A stretch of DNA of 64,000 nt from Zantedeschia hybrid cultivar (GCA_030544215.1 JARZZO010000013.1:25341229-25405228), one strand, 5' to 3'. Shown: positions 24,485 to 36,138, counted from the first letter of the stretch. The notes: a model not told the origin generated them from the letters alone. Made by a program: numbers and translations.

Positions 24485-25339
24485 ATTAATAGCTATTAGG
24501 CCCCTTGACGAAATGAGTAGTCAGCGTCCAGGTTAAGGAGTCCCGATTTTCTTTACACAGAGTTGCCATAGTTTTCCATACTTTGCATCCTCCTTCACTC
24601 TCTTCCTAATGTACTATCTCATGTCTCACTTTTTCTGGCCTGTACCCCAGACCACTTCTAGGCACAACTCTTTCATCCCTAACTGGCTTAAGTCTTCCTT
24701 GCAACTGTGTTCCCACACCTTTCCTCGGTTGGTACCCAATCTTCATCTTGATGTTCCATCCTATAGTACTCATGAACTTTCCTGTTTCATTACACTGACA
24801 GGGTATGGTGAGGGTAGGGTAGATTTTAGCGGGTCTACTGTAGGAAGATAAGTTTGTAACAGGGAGAGAATCAATTTATGTATAGGCGTGGGGGTGGGAA
24901 TCGGATTGACATTACGAGAATGAGTAGCAACAAGGATTGGCATGCTAGTCACTTTGACAATGCACCCTTTGTAAGGAAATTTAAGGTATTGATGGTTAGT
25001 GTAAGGAATGGCCTCTAAGAGTTTGATATAAGGGCGTCCAAGGATGCCTTTAAGAGAAGGGTCTATTTCCATAATGTGGAATTCGACCTCTAGATGACAA
25101 ATAGGGCCTAGTTCTACTTTGAGGTAGACCATGCCCAGTGGATATCGAATGGTATTGTCATAGGCAGTTACGGATATGAGGGATGATAGCCACATCTCCT
25201 TTGGCATGCCGTACAACTCTAATGTCCTTGGCGGCAACACATTGATGGAAGCTCCTGTGTCTACTAAGCATGTATCCACAGCCTTCCGACATAAGTTCAC
25301 AATAATGCTCAGAGCCATGAACCGTGCTACCAGGGGGGC
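24485..25339 (-). pseudogene. Tat-like protease and G-patch-like fragment (old minus-strand element)
   Basis: The frame from 25372 down to 24770 contains CLVDTGASINVLP, the protease active site, and ILGRPYIKLLEAIP. It aligns with 40140-40690 of the Tat/Ogre-like element; its first codons (25340-25372) belong to the inserted copia LTR. Further down, frameshifted, G-patch-like sequence and a LTWTL..THFVKGP segment can be followed to about 24490, where Athila LTR 2 begins. The upstream part resumes at 34680. It is broken by insertion at both ends and by stops. Confidence 0.85.
25335..25339. repeat. Target-site duplication GGGGC, left copy
   Basis: Reads GGGGC beside the copia LTR start; the right copy at 34680-34684 reads GGTGC. 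One substitution separates them. Protease coding sequence is continuous across the two sites, which supports the call. Confidence 0.75.
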
Positions 25340-26893
25340 TGTTAGGTTCTCGTGTTTGTCCAGATCTCCCATGCAGCGGAAATAAATAAATAAAATGGAG
25401 ATCCGTTCCCGTTTCGAAAATCGGAAAAACTAGATTATCAGATAATTAGTTCTCACTGTGTGCGGATTCGAATCCGCAACCGTTCGGTTCTGTCGGTGCG
25501 ACACCGCAAGCCGTGCAAGCGCCCGGCCTCTAGAGAAGTCCACGTGATCCTCCTCACGACGGATATCCTCACGTTCCTCGTTCTTCGCAGCCCACAAAAC
25601 CTCCGCCGGTCGTCGCAACGATCGCCGCAACGTGTGGACGATTTCCCGTCGAACGGGAGTCGGAGAAGCGGCGGAGTATATCCGGATCTATCTGGAACGC
25701 CAGAGAGAGAGAGAAATAGAGGAGGGGGCGGCTAGGGTTAGTAGTAGCTTGTCCTACTCAGCCCATTCGCTATGTTTTATACTAACCGCACGGTTTTTTA
25801 TAAAAACCCCCGGTTTATATAAAACCCACGTATTTATCCATCGCCTTGAGAATCATTTGCGTGTGACCCTCTAGGCCCAATTACCAGTCCGGTTAACAGC
25901 CTAATAAGCCCAGTAACTCCTTACTGGCTTTATTAATCAATTAATAACTATTTATTAATTAATTAATCAATCGAATTGATGTCACACATCGAATTCGACC
26001 GGGCCTCTGATCATGTAGGGTGCCAAGCAACACCGCGTGAACCCGGAAGGTATCGGGGTTAAGTAACCCACTCTTGAAACCTTTCCGCCGACAGTTACCG
26101 CGTGGATATAATCCTTCATTCGTACAATGCTCTCGAGTCAACTTAGGGTACGACGTGCTGTCAAACCCTAATCGGTCGACTCACTTGGATTGGATGCCGC
26201 TGATGAATATCGGAAAACTCCTTTCCCGATATTATCGTCTGCCCTGGCCAGGGACTTATGCGCATCCTTCCTAGAGCATTCTCTCTCTAAGTACCGAGAG
26301 CGAATGATTCCTTATTGACACACAATTCCCTTCGACGGTATTCCGTTGTACCCAATCCTTGGCGTTTTAGAATACCGTGGCTAGAGATTCGTAAACCAAG
26401 GTCAAAGCACAGAAGTCCACCGACAAGGTGTCTTTGGTGTCTCAGGTCCGAGGACCATCCACGCAACTGCGACAATAGAATCAAGCTGGTTGACAGTGAG
26501 GTACAATACCATCCAGCGATTCAGTCGGATCAGTTTAGTGAACTCATTCTCCAATGAGCACCTATAGATTCGCCTTAGTGTCTCCACACAAGTGAATTAT
26601 TAGATCAGTCACCCTCATCATATGAGCAGGAGAAATCTGTACTAGTCTATCCGGATATCCGATGTCCTTCTCGGATATCCTCCGACTAGGAATGATTAAG
26701 AATATGTGTGTTTAAGTGATCAGTCTCATTAGTATGATCTCATCATAATCTGATCACTATAGCACATATCCACGAACTTCATTATGAGACGATAATTAAT
26801 GCGATTTACACATAATGAATATTATGCCATTATAGTAATAAATGAACGAGATTTACATAGTCAGATTGGCTTGTAGGCCACCTAAAACTAACA
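25340..26893 (-). mobile_element. 3' LTR of copia element 1
   Basis: The 1554 bp block has TGTTAGG...CTAACA ends and matches 33124-34679 at over 90% by eye, with mostly C/T and G/A differences. The polypurine tract follows on the minus strand at about 26894-26910 (AAGTGAGAATT). The 60-91-codon frames inside repeat in the other LTR and are not genes. Confidence 0.9.
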
Positions 26894-26907
26894 AATTCTC
26901 ACTTGGT

Positions 26908-27561
26908 CTAAAGCCAATCACATTTATACAATAAGCCTATAGACTCTAGGTGACGCTCAAACACAATTTGAGCCAACGGCTTTGTCAGTGGATCTGTTAC
27001 ATTATCGACAGATAGAACTCTTTCTACTATTACATCTCTTATGGATATTATCTCTCTGATAAGATGAAAGTGCCTCAGAATATGCTTCGATTTCTGATGA
27101 GACAGCGGCTCTTTCGCTTGCGCAATCGCTCCATTGTTGTCACACAACAGCGGAACAGGCTCAGAGATGTTGGGAACTACGCCGAGGTCAGTGATGAATT
27201 TCTTCAACCACACTGCTTCCTTGGCGGCTTCAGTTGCAACGATGTACTCAGCTTCAGTCGTCGAATTTGCAGTGGTTACATGCTTGGAACTCTTCCAGCA
27301 CACTGCGCCTCCATTCAAAGTACATACGAATCCAGGTGTAGACTTGCTATCATCTGGATCTGACTGGAAACTCGAGTCAATAAAGCCTCGCAGTTTCAAG
27401 TCACCTCCTCGATAGATAAGAAACATATCCTTAGTTCTTCTCAAGTACTTAAGGATACATTTCACTGCCTTCCAGTGCTCTTCGCCTGGATCAGCCTGAA
27501 ATCTGCTCGTAACACTAAGAGCAAATGCTACATCAGGCCGTATACATAACATGGCATACAT
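26908..27561 (-). pseudogene. Copia RNase H, C-terminal end of pol
   Basis: The 217-codon open frame starts with MYAMLCIRPDVAFALS, the end of RT. It continues through GFIDSSFQSD (where the usual DADWAGD motif has decayed), STTEAEYIVATEAAKEAVWL and LLCDNNGAIAQAKEP, and ends in KSKHILRHFHLIRE. These are the hallmarks of Ty1/copia RNase H. The natural stop is kept, but the polyprotein upstream is interrupted. Confidence 0.9.
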
Positions 27562-27567
27562 AATAGA

Positions 27568-28425
27568 TCATATGGCAGAGGCATAGGTTATTCTATCCAT
27601 GAGTGCCCTCTCATCAGGTGTCTTAGGAGACTGCTCCTTTGAGAGACTAATTCCATGTCTCATCGGTATGAGACCTCTCTTGGAATTTTCCATGCCAAAC
27701 CTTTTGACTATGGTATCTATGTACAAGGATTGGGTCATTCCAAGCATCCTCTTTGATCTATCTCTATAGATCCGTATTCCCAATACGTAGGATGCTTCTC
27801 CCAAATCCTTCATGGAAAAATTTCTTGACAGCCAGATCTTTACTGATGACATCATAGCTATATCATTCATAATGAGTAGTATATCATCTACGTAAAGAAC
27901 TAAGAAGGTAACTGCACTCCCACTGGTCTTCTTGTACACAAAAGGTTCATCTTCATTCTTAATGAAGTTATAAGACTTGACAGCCTCGTCAAATCTTATG
28001 TTCCTGCTCCGGGAAGCCTGCTTCAGTCCATAAATAGACCTCTAAAGCTTGCACACTTTATCTGGAGATTCTTTAGATGTGAAACCTTTTGGTTGTAGCA
28101 TATACACCTCTTCCTCAAGGTTACTATTGAAGAAGGCAGTCTTCACGTCCATCTGCCAGATTTCATAATCAAAATGTGCAGTAATGGCGAGTAGAACTCT
28201 GATCGACTTTATCATGGCAACTGGTGAGAAAGTCTCGTCATAGTCAATTCCTTGCCTTTGACGATATCCCTTTGTCACCAACCTTGCCTTGTAAGTGTCG
28301 ATCCGTCCATCAACACCGATCTTTCTCTTAAAGATCCACTTGCATCCGATGGGTACAATACCCTCGGACAAGTCTTCAAAGTTCCAAACTTGGTTGGTGT
28401 ACATGGACTGGATTTCTGAGTTCAT
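27568..28425 (-). pseudogene. Copia reverse transcriptase, broken
   Basis: Two open pieces carry RT. 28425-28042 has GCKWIFKRKIGVDG, YKARLVTKGYRQRQGIDYDETFSPVA and WQMDVKTAFFNSNLEEEVYM. 27939-27568 has the catalytic LYVDDILLI and LGIRIYRDRSKRMLGMTQ. The joint near 27940-28041 and the boundary at 27562-27570 contain stops. The order integrase, RT, RNase H identifies Ty1/copia. Confidence 0.9.
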
Positions 28426-28457
28426 AGCTTCTTGCCATTTCCCGGCTTCTGGGCCTT

Positions 28458-29907
28458 CTATAACCTCTTGGTAGGATTTAGGATCATCATCCTCATTATA
28501 TTCAACCTTAGACTACCTTCAGTGATATGTCCCACATATCGTTTGAGTAGTCTAGGTAATCTACCAGATCTACGAGGCTCATGTGTGTGTACCTGAACAG
28601 ATTCAGGAACTGATATCTCATCTGAAGATAATGCAGCTTTTTGGGAATCTGGAACCTCTTTCAGTACTATTTTACTCCCACTGTCCTCCTGGAGAAGGTA
28701 TTCCTCTTCCAGGAAGACAGCTTTCCTAGCGACAAACACCTTTTGTTCACCAGGATGGTAAAAATAGTATCCAAAGGTCTCCTTTGGATATCCCACAAAC
28801 CTGCATTTATTAGTTCGTGATTCCAGCTTGTCTGGATCATACGTTTACATGAGCAGGATAACCCCAGACTTTAACATGTTTAAATTCTGGTTTCCTGCCT
28901 TTCCATATCTCATATGGTGTAGAGGCCATAGACTTGCTAGGTACTCTGTTCAGTAGGTATGCTACTGACTCTAGAGCATACCCCCAGAGGGACACTGGTA
29001 ATCTCGAAAAGCTCATCATGGATCGCACCATGTCCAACAAGGTGCGATTCCTCCTTTCTGATACACCATTCATCTGTGGTGTATATAGAGGGGTTAGCTG
29101 AGAAAGGATACCATTATCCTGTAAGAATTGTGCGAAATTAGTACTCAAGTATTCTCTTCCTCGATCTGATCGAAGAGCTTTAATACTCTTTCCTAACTGC
29201 TTCTCTACCTCATTCTTGAACTACTTGAACTTCTTAAATGTTTTTGACTTGTACTTCATTAAGTACACATAGCCGAATCTTGAGAAGTCATCGGTGAACG
29301 TGATGAAGTATGAAAAGCCACCTTTGGCTTGGGTGGACATTGGACCACATACATCCGAATGTATTAGTTCCAGAATGTCCTTGGCACGTTCTCCATGTCC
29401 AGTAAATGGAGATTTTTTCATCTTTCCCATAAGGCAGGATTCACATGTTGCAAACGATTCGTAATCGAATGCAGTTAAGTAACCATGCTTGTGCAACTTT
29501 TGCAACCTGTTTTTGCCAATGTGTCCAAGTCTACAATGCCACATGTAGGCTTGGTTCACACAATTCTTGCTCTTCTTAAGAACATTATCAATTTGAAGAT
29601 TGTAATAAGAAACATCTAAGAGATATAGACCGTTGACTAAAGATGCTGAAGCTATTGATTTATTACCATAATAAATCGAACAACTTCTATTCTCAATAGA
29701 CAACTTATATCCAATCTTGTCTAAACAAGATATTGATATGATGTTCTTTATTATGCTAGGAACATAATAACAATCTTCTAATAGTAAGGCATCTCCTGAT
29801 GGAAGCCTGAAGTTTGTTGTCTCAACAGTAATCACCGCAACTTTTGCGTTGTTTCCTAGCCTCAATTCCACCTCACCTTGTCTCACCTTGCGCTTACTTG
29901 TCAACAT
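28458..29907 (-). pseudogene. Copia integrase, broken
   Basis: 29907-29221 holds the GAG-pre-integrase zinc-binding region (WHCRLGHIG, then CESCLMGKM) and the first catalytic Asp (LELIHSDVCGPM). 29148-28837 holds DNGILSQLTPLYTPQMNGVSERRN, covering the later Asp and Glu motifs, and the chromosomal-side domain. 28796-28458 holds GYPKETFGYYFYHP and the linker to RT. Stops near 29220 and 28830 break the protein. Confidence 0.9.
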
Positions 29908-30081
29908 CTACTCGTCATGGCAGATATGAGAAGCATATTCGGTATCTAATACCCAAGATGAGGAATCTCTAACTGACAAGTTGATATCTATCATATAGAT
30001 ATCTGAAGCTTTAGACAGCTTCACCTTTCCATAAGCTTTATCGTTAAGGAACTCCTTGCAGTTCCTCTTCCAGTGACCATA
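29908..30081 (-). pseudogene. Copia zinc knuckle and protease remnant
   Basis: The region encodes a YGHWKRNC zinc-knuckle half and a WVLDTEYASHIC segment. The active-site Gly after Asp-Thr is replaced by Glu, so the protease would be inactive. Stops stand on both sides. Confidence 0.7.
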
Positions 30082-30324
30082 CTACTTATAGTAAAAGCAG
30101 TCACCCTTTACTACTCTTTTGCCTTTGTCCCTCGATCTTTTATCGTTAGCTATCATCATTGCTTCAGGAGCATCTAATGCCGATTCAGCAGGAGGATCAG
30201 CTCCAAGGACAAAGTCAATGTGCTCAGATCTGAAGACATTCTTCAGGTTTCTAAACCAATCCGAATAGATCAGGAAAGTCAAAAGGGCATCAAGTATGCC
30301 GCGGAGTGGATTATTCGACGACAT
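30082..30324 (-). pseudogene. Copia gag, strongly shortened
   Basis: The 80-codon frame starts MSSNNPLRGILDALL. It has DWFRNLKNVFRSEH, the conserved start of copia gag, then passes directly to a basic segment before the zinc knuckle. Gag of related elements is about three times longer, so most of the capsid core has been deleted. It encodes the particle protein in active elements. Confidence 0.75.
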
Positions 30325-30518
30325 AATTCCCTACAGGAGATCAGTGAAATCTATTCAACAGATGTTCAATTATTAATTTTTTAAAACAAGACATGGTCCT
30401 TTGTTCAAGTTTTAACTCCCACTAATTTTTGACGGACTGTATAACCCTCAGCTACACAGAACGGGAGACGCCGACAGCCTCCTAGTGGGGATCAAAATCT
30501 CAATAACTTGCAATACAG

Positions 30519-30824
30519 CCTTGTAGATAGCACAACAAACTGTAATACAATCAAAGAGCACCCAACTCATGGGACTTGTAACTCCCTGCAATATCTAATC
30601 ATAGATTCGGTCCCCAGAGGTTTAATGTCCTTGTGGATAGCACAACAAGCCACTAATTCTGATCTAAGCTAACCATCGTTATGCGACGAGCATAGACTTG
30701 CATGCAGCCCTTGTGGATAGCACAACAAAGCTACATGGTTCCTCTACCCCGATCATATAGGCATCTAATGCCATAGCCACAGTTTCTCCTCCTAATTAAA
30801 CAGGCCTTGTGGATAGCACAACAA
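30519..30824 (-). repeat. Four dispersed hairpin repeats in the copia leader
   Basis: TTGTGGATAGCACAACAA occurs at 30631, 30711 and 30807, with a one-base variant at 30521. TTGTG and CACAA are inverted around a GATAG loop, so each copy can form a small hairpin. Copies are spaced 80-110 bp apart in otherwise unrelated sequence. A role in RNA packaging or dimerisation is possible but only inferred. Confidence 0.8.
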
Positions 30825-31629
30825 GCCTGCCTAAAGTGATTCGAATCCTATGACTATAACGATCGTGGACCACGTAGTAAGTTCTTAACTACTCACGTTA
30901 CGGCTTAGAGTTTATCTGAGGGTATTTAGATAACTTTTATCTTGGTCTCTCCTAGGTGATAGTATAAATATATCATATATATTTAATAAATATTATACCT
31001 ACTTTGATTCATAACCAAGCATTAAAAACAATGCATCACATACATGTCTAGTGTGGTCATGGATAGTACAGTGGGTTTGATTAGAGCCAACAGTCAAACG
31101 CACACACAATCTAACATAACATTTATATCAGATAAACCTGCAAACACATAGGCAAAGGATCTTCATCTTTTCGCCTTCCTGGTTGCAGTTGTGGATCGTC
31201 CTCGCTCCTTCCTCGGTTGCCTCGATCATATTACAATAATTCTAGAATTACGTGTAATTAAAAGAGAGCCTTATAGCGAGTACAAGAGAGAAGGAGGTAG
31301 AAATATATCGAAGAATGGGAGAGGGAGAGATACGCAGATCTCTATTTATTAGCAATTTAATAAACATCTATCATTCATCCACGATCCACACAAACACATC
31401 ATTTATCACATGAATAATTAAATAAGTGCATATCTATGACCACGGTGTGTTTTAAACATCCCACACATGATTCAGCGCATCACATGGCTAAAATAAAAGA
31501 GTTTTCAAAATATATTTAATTTTGACTTTCGAAAAGCTAGGATCCAATCAAAATTGGTATTTGAATTTCGAAAACACTTTTAATCAATTTAACATGCAAT
31601 CAAATCTAATTTAAAAGCATCAAAACACA

Positions 31630-32240
31630 CATCACATGTGCACACACTCCAAATTAATAATTTCTAGATTATTCCATGTAAATTAGAACAATTCTAATAA
31701 TCTAACACTTAGATTAAAACCCCATTAATAATCTAACAATTAGACTATTAATAACTAATCTAACTCTTAGACTAGTCCAACAAAATTAATCATTAATTTA
31801 ACACTTAAATTAATAATTAACTCTAATTTGTTATTATTTACTAATCTAACTCTTAGACTAGTTAATTAATTAATGTTAATTATCCATTTAACTCTTAAAC
31901 TAATAATTAACACTAATTAACAATTAACCACTAATTTAACTTTTAGATTATTAGATTAAAAATTAATTATTAGTTTAACTCTTAAACTAATAACTAATAA
32001 ATCTTAATTAAACCATTTAATTAGTTAGTTAAAATTAATTGCTAATATAACATTTAAATTAACAATCAATTCTAATTAACTAATGAACATTAATTTAACT
32101 CTTAAATTAATCATTTAAAATTAATTATTATTTTAACATTTAAATTAATAACTAACTACAATAATTAACAACAATTTGTTAATAAAATTATTCCAAAATC
32201 ATTAATGACCCAATTCAATAATATTAAAAAATATTTTCAA
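31630..32240. repeat. Degenerate AT-rich repeat array
   Basis: Short phrases such as TAATCTAACTCTTAGACTA and TTAACTCTTAAATTAAT recur many times in changing order. The array looks like a heavily shuffled short tandem repeat in the leader of copia element 1. Confidence 0.75.
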
Positions 32241-33104
32241 AACAATTTTGAAATATAAATTTAAAATCTAATTTTATATCAATTGGGTCAAATTGGCTTA
32301 ATTAGATTTAAACAAGGATTAAAAGGGGTTGATAGCATTTAAATAGGGGTTAAAAGGGTGGGGAAATGGGCCCAGCCCATTAAGACCGAGCCCTGGCTCG
32401 AACCAGTCGAACAGGGCTCGGACCCTGCTGAGCCAGGGTCGAACCAGGTGCCAGCCTGGGGTCCGTCTGGGCCAGCAGGGAACCCGGCCCGGTCTGGCGC
32501 TGTGGCGGGCCGGTCGGACCAGCCATGAACCCCCCCCCCCCCCCCCAAACCGACGCCTCCTTCCCCAAGTTGCAGAAACCCTAAAACCTGTAGGGTATGG
32601 AGGAGGCCAGCGGCGGTGGAGGGACTGGGGCGCCGGTGGCAGTGCCCCCCGGTGGCGCCGACCCCGACCGGCGGTGCCCCGGCACCGGCAGGGCCGCCGG
32701 CGGTGGCCAAATAAGTGGCCGGCCGAGCCTCTTCAAACCCCTCTATTTCTGGTTTTTCTCAAAACAAAAAGAGCAAGAGTATCCCTTTTTCCGACCACCT
32801 TATACAGCTCACCGACGCTGGCTACCGACCCCATTGGTGACCAGAGGGATTCCTGGTCATACCAGGATCCCCAGCCACCACCCCATCGCATGGGAAAGCC
32901 CAATTATAGCCGCACAAATCCGTCGTTCTTCGTCCTACGAAGAACACGAAAAACCCCAATAAAATTCCGAAAGTAACAGCATAAAAATAATCAAATTATT
33001 TTCAGTTCATCGTATGAACAGGGATCCAATTATTAACGGAACTCATGCATGGAATAAATTCAAGAAATTTAATTCGGAGATCGAAACGGGACGAGAAACA
33101 GTGG

Positions 33105-33122
33105 AACCTGGCTCTGATACCA
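33105..33122 (-). other. Primer-binding site, initiator-Met tRNA, copia 1
   Basis: The minus strand reads TGGTATCAGAGCCAGGTT one base inside the 5' LTR. This is the standard plant copia PBS, without mismatch over the core 12 bases. Confidence 0.9.
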
Positions 33123-33123
33123 C

Positions 33124-34679
33124 TGTTGGGTTCTCGTGTTTCTCCGGATCTCCCACGCAGTGGAAATTAAAAAATAAAACAGAGATCCGTTTCCGTTTCG
33201 AAAATCGAAAAAACCAGATTATCGGATAATCAGTTCTCACCGTGTGCGGATTCGAATCCGCAACCGTTCGGTTCCGTCGGTGCGACACCGCAAACCGCGC
33301 AAGCGCCCGGCCTCTAGCGAAGTCCACGCGATCCTCCTCGCGATGGATATCCTCACGTTCCTCGTTCTTCGCAGCCCACGAAACCTCCGTCGGTCGCCGC
33401 AACGATCGCCGCAACGCGCGGACGATTTTCCGTCGAACGGGAGTCGGAGAAGCGGCGGAGTAGATCCGGATCTGTCTGGGACGCCAGAGAGAGAGAGAGA
33501 AATAGAGGAGGGGGCGGCTAGGGTTAGCAGCAGCTTGGCCTGCTCAGCCCGTTCGCTATGTTTTATACTAACTGTACGGTTTTTCATAAAAACTCCCGGT
33601 TTATATAAAACCCACTTATTTATCCATCGCCTTGAGAATCATTTGCGTGTGACCCTCTAGGCCTAATTACCAGTCCGGTTAACAGCCTAATAAGCTTAGT
33701 AACTCCTTACTGGTTTTATTAATCAATTAATAACCCTTTATTAATTAATTAATCAATCAAATTGATGTCACATATCGAATTCGACCGGGCCTCCGATCAC
33801 GTAGAGTGCCAAGCAACACCGCGTGAACCCGAAAGGTATCGGGGTTAAGTAACCCACTTTTAGAACCTTTCCGCCGACAGTTACCGCATGGATATAATCC
33901 TTCATTCGTACCATGCTCTCGAGTCAACTCAGGGTATTGCATGCTGTCAAACCCTAACCGGTCGACTCACTTGGATTGGATTTCACCGATGAATATCAGA
34001 AAACTCCTTTCCCGATATTATCGTCCGCCCTGGCCAGGGACTTCCGCGCATCATTCCTAGAGCATTCTCTCTCTAAGTACCGAGAGCGAATGATTCCTTA
34101 TTGACACACAATTCCCTTCGACGGTATTCCGTTATACCCAATCCTTAGCATTTTAGAATCTCGTGGCTAGAGATTCGTAAACCAAGGTCAAAGCACAGAA
34201 GTCCACTGACAAGGTGTCCTTGGTGTCTCAGGTCCGAGGACCATCCACGCAACTGCGACAATAGAATCAAGCTGGTTGATAGTGAGGTACAATACCATCC
34301 AGCGATTCAGTCGGATCAGTTCAGTGAACTCATTCTCCAATGAGCACCTACAGATTCGCCTTAGTGTCTCCACACAAGTGACTTATGAGATTAGTCACCC
34401 TCATCATATGAGCAGGAGAAATCTGTACTAGTCTATCTGGATATTCAATGTCCTTCTCGGATATCCTCCGACTATGAACGATTAAGAATATGTGTGTTTA
34501 AGTGATCAGTCTCATTAGTATGATCTCATCATAATCTGATCACTATAGCACATATCCACGGACTTCATTATGAGACGATAATTAATGCGATTTACACATA
34601 ATGAATATTATGTCATTATAGTAATAAATGAACGAGATTTACATAGTCAGATTGGCTTGTAGGCCACCTAAAACTAACA
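33124..34679 (-). mobile_element. 5' LTR of copia element 1
   Basis: The 1556 bp block has TGTTGGG...CTAACA ends and pairs with 25340-26893. The divergence indicates an insertion clearly older than the Tat/Ogre-like element next to it. Confidence 0.9.
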
Positions 34680-34743
34680 GGTGCAAATTCAGAGGTGTGA
34701 AATGAAATAGCCGGCTAGTCACCCTGCGGCACTAGAACGGTAG
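34680..34743 (-). pseudogene. 64 bp Tat-like protease fragment between two insertions
   Basis: On the minus strand the sequence encodes LVPQGD and FHTSEFAP, which align with the segment just before the protease at 40110-40170. It connects 54486 upstream and 25339 downstream in the old minus-strand Tat-like element. It starts with the right copia target duplication (34680-34684) and ends with the left GGTAG duplication (34739-34743). Confidence 0.85.
34739..34743. repeat. Target-site duplication GGTAG, left copy
   Basis: Identical to 54486-54490. The interrupted minus-strand Tat coding sequence is continuous across the two sites. Confidence 0.92.
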
Positions 34744-34933
34744 TGTAGACACGCTAATTTTGACGTCATTTCGAGTAAATTTTATATCACACAATAATGC
34801 CTCAGGATGGTCTGATAATTAATCATTAATTAATTTTTATTAATCTTTTTGAGTGTCGGGTTTAACAGATGTGTTTAAGTTAATCAATTGAATTGATTTT
34901 AGCTCAAATTTGAGTTAAAATATGAAGAATTCT

Positions 34934-35314
34934 AAAAGACGTCGACTCAAGTGGACGCCATTTATAGTTTATTCCTGTTTTAACGATTAAATTTGAATTT
35001 TAATTAATTGATTTATTAACTAAAAGGCGTCTGGTAAGGTCGACGCGTTTTAGGTTTCCTAAATGGTTTTAACTTCTCCTCCGGATGTTTATCCTTATCT
35101 TAATTAGTCTAAAAGACGTCTACACAGGTAGACGCTTTTTACCTAATAAAGATAAAGATAAGTTTTCCCGGATGTTTATCCTTATCTTAATTAGTCTAAA
35201 AGACGTCTACAAAAGTGGACGCGTTTTTCCTAATAAAGATAAAGATAAGTTTTCCCGGATATTTATCCTTATCTTAATTTATCTGAAAGGCGTCAGCTAA
35301 GGTGGACGCGTTTT
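34934..35314. repeat. Five 30 bp inverted-repeat modules in the 5' LTR U3
   Basis: Modules lie at 34934-34963, 35022-35051, 35111-35140, 35198-35227 and 35285-35314. Each has a 10 bp arm close to AAAAGACGTC or GAAAGGCGTC, a 10 bp spacer that differs in every copy, and a 10 bp arm close to GACGCGTTTT. Arms are conserved and spacers are not, while spacer length is constant. This suggests two half-sites held two helical turns apart. Confidence 0.9.
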
Positions 35315-35341
35315 AGATAATTACAGATAAAGATGAATTAA
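35081..35341. repeat. Three tandem 87 bp palindromic units in U3
   Basis: Unit starts are at 35081, 35168 and 35255. Each begins with GGATNTTTATCCTTATCTTAA, carries a 30 bp inverted repeat in the middle, and the first two end with TAATAAAGATAAAGATAAG. The outer TTATC and GATAA arms are themselves inverted, so a whole unit forms one long imperfect palindrome. The array lies just upstream of the TATA box and looks like an enhancer. The 71-codon frame across it is a by-product. Confidence 0.85.
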
Positions 35342-35414
35342 TCAGTATTTATCTGTCGGTTAAGATGGATAAATTCGGAGTTTTTAAATGTTAATCGCGA
35401 ACGCAAGAAATGCC

Positions 35415-35422
35415 TATAAATA
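35415..35422 (+). promoter_or_regulatory. TATA box of the 5' LTR promoter
   Basis: TATAAATA lies 100 bp downstream of the last U3 module and is repeated at 53769-53776 in the 3' LTR. Element RNA would start about 30 bases further on; the start itself is inferred. Confidence 0.7.
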
Positions 35423-36138
35423 CCCTGCATGTTAAAAAAGAGAGAACAGAATTAAATTGAGTTGAGCCATAGCGTTATAGCGAATTGAAGATCGAAGCAA
35501 CAACGTCGTAACGCCGGAGCGCTGCCATTTCCAGAAGACGGCGTCCTTTCAAGATCTTCATCCTTTCAAGAGCTTCAACCAACTGGGCATAAGTTTTTCA
35601 ATACTGCATTCATCTTCATTAGTTTTATTTTTCATATTCACTTCATGCAAACACACACCACAGCATAATCTTTCAAAAACCTACTTGATTTAAGGGGTTT
35701 CAAAGCCATTAAAAAAGTGAGTTTGCTGTTTTAAATATGCTTAAAATCATGATTAGTTCAGATACTACTTCTATTTAAATTCTCATCATAGTTCTTCTTT
35801 ATTTCTGTTTTCTGTCTCTGCTGCACTCAACAACAACAAGAGATCAAAAGGGGGAAATCAAGCATAACTTCTGGACGATCCTCAACCTCAAATTCACAGC
35901 AAGAACAAAAGAAGCAAAGAAAGGGCTCTCTTTCTTCAGCCGGCTGAGGAAGGGGAACCAAGGACTCAATATTCCGCGTTTGAAAGGTAGGCGATCATAT
36001 CTCTTGTGAAACTTTTAAGTTAAAAGTTTCTGGCGATCACTGCACTTTAGTTGCTATTTTTAATAGGTTAGTTTACACCTAAACAACATAGATATTTCAT
36101 GTTAATCACACGGTCATTCTAAGCACCTACAGCTTTTT

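Larger units (their letters stand above)
30325..33104 (-). mobile_element. Long non-coding leader of copia element 1
   Basis: This 2.8 kb between PBS and gag has no supported gene. It holds four hairpin repeats (30519-30824), a repetitive AT-rich stretch (31440-32260), a GC-rich block (32380-32720) with a run of 17 C at 32530-32546, and ordinary sequence near the PBS. The 100-123-codon frames around 32339-32976 reflect Gly/Pro/Ala-rich composition only. Confidence 0.7.
34744..36131 (+). mobile_element. 5' LTR of the Tat/Ogre-like element
   Basis: 1388 bp, the same length as the 3' LTR. The first part (U3) holds five 10-10-10 inverted repeats, three of them inside tandem 87 bp units. A TATA box follows at 35415-35422. 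The right part ends ACCTACA and is followed by the PBS. Confidence 0.95.

Noticed and set aside
30510..30830. The four regularly spaced repeats as a CRISPR array
   Set aside because: Only four copies of an 18 bp hairpin with uneven 62-92 bp gaps, in a plant copia leader; no cas genes and not a prokaryote.
32339..32710. 123-codon Gly/Ala/Pro-rich frame
   Set aside because: It covers the GC-rich leader block and the C17 run of copia 1, with no start context or motif.
33242..33660. Arg/Ser-rich frames in the copia 1 LTR, also at 25460-25735
   Set aside because: Present in both LTRs but with differing frames and stops; LTR sequence, not a gene.
35085..35300. 71-codon repeat peptide in the LTR, also at 53439-53654
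   Set aside because: It is the translation of the 87 bp U3 array; the array is explained as DNA structure.
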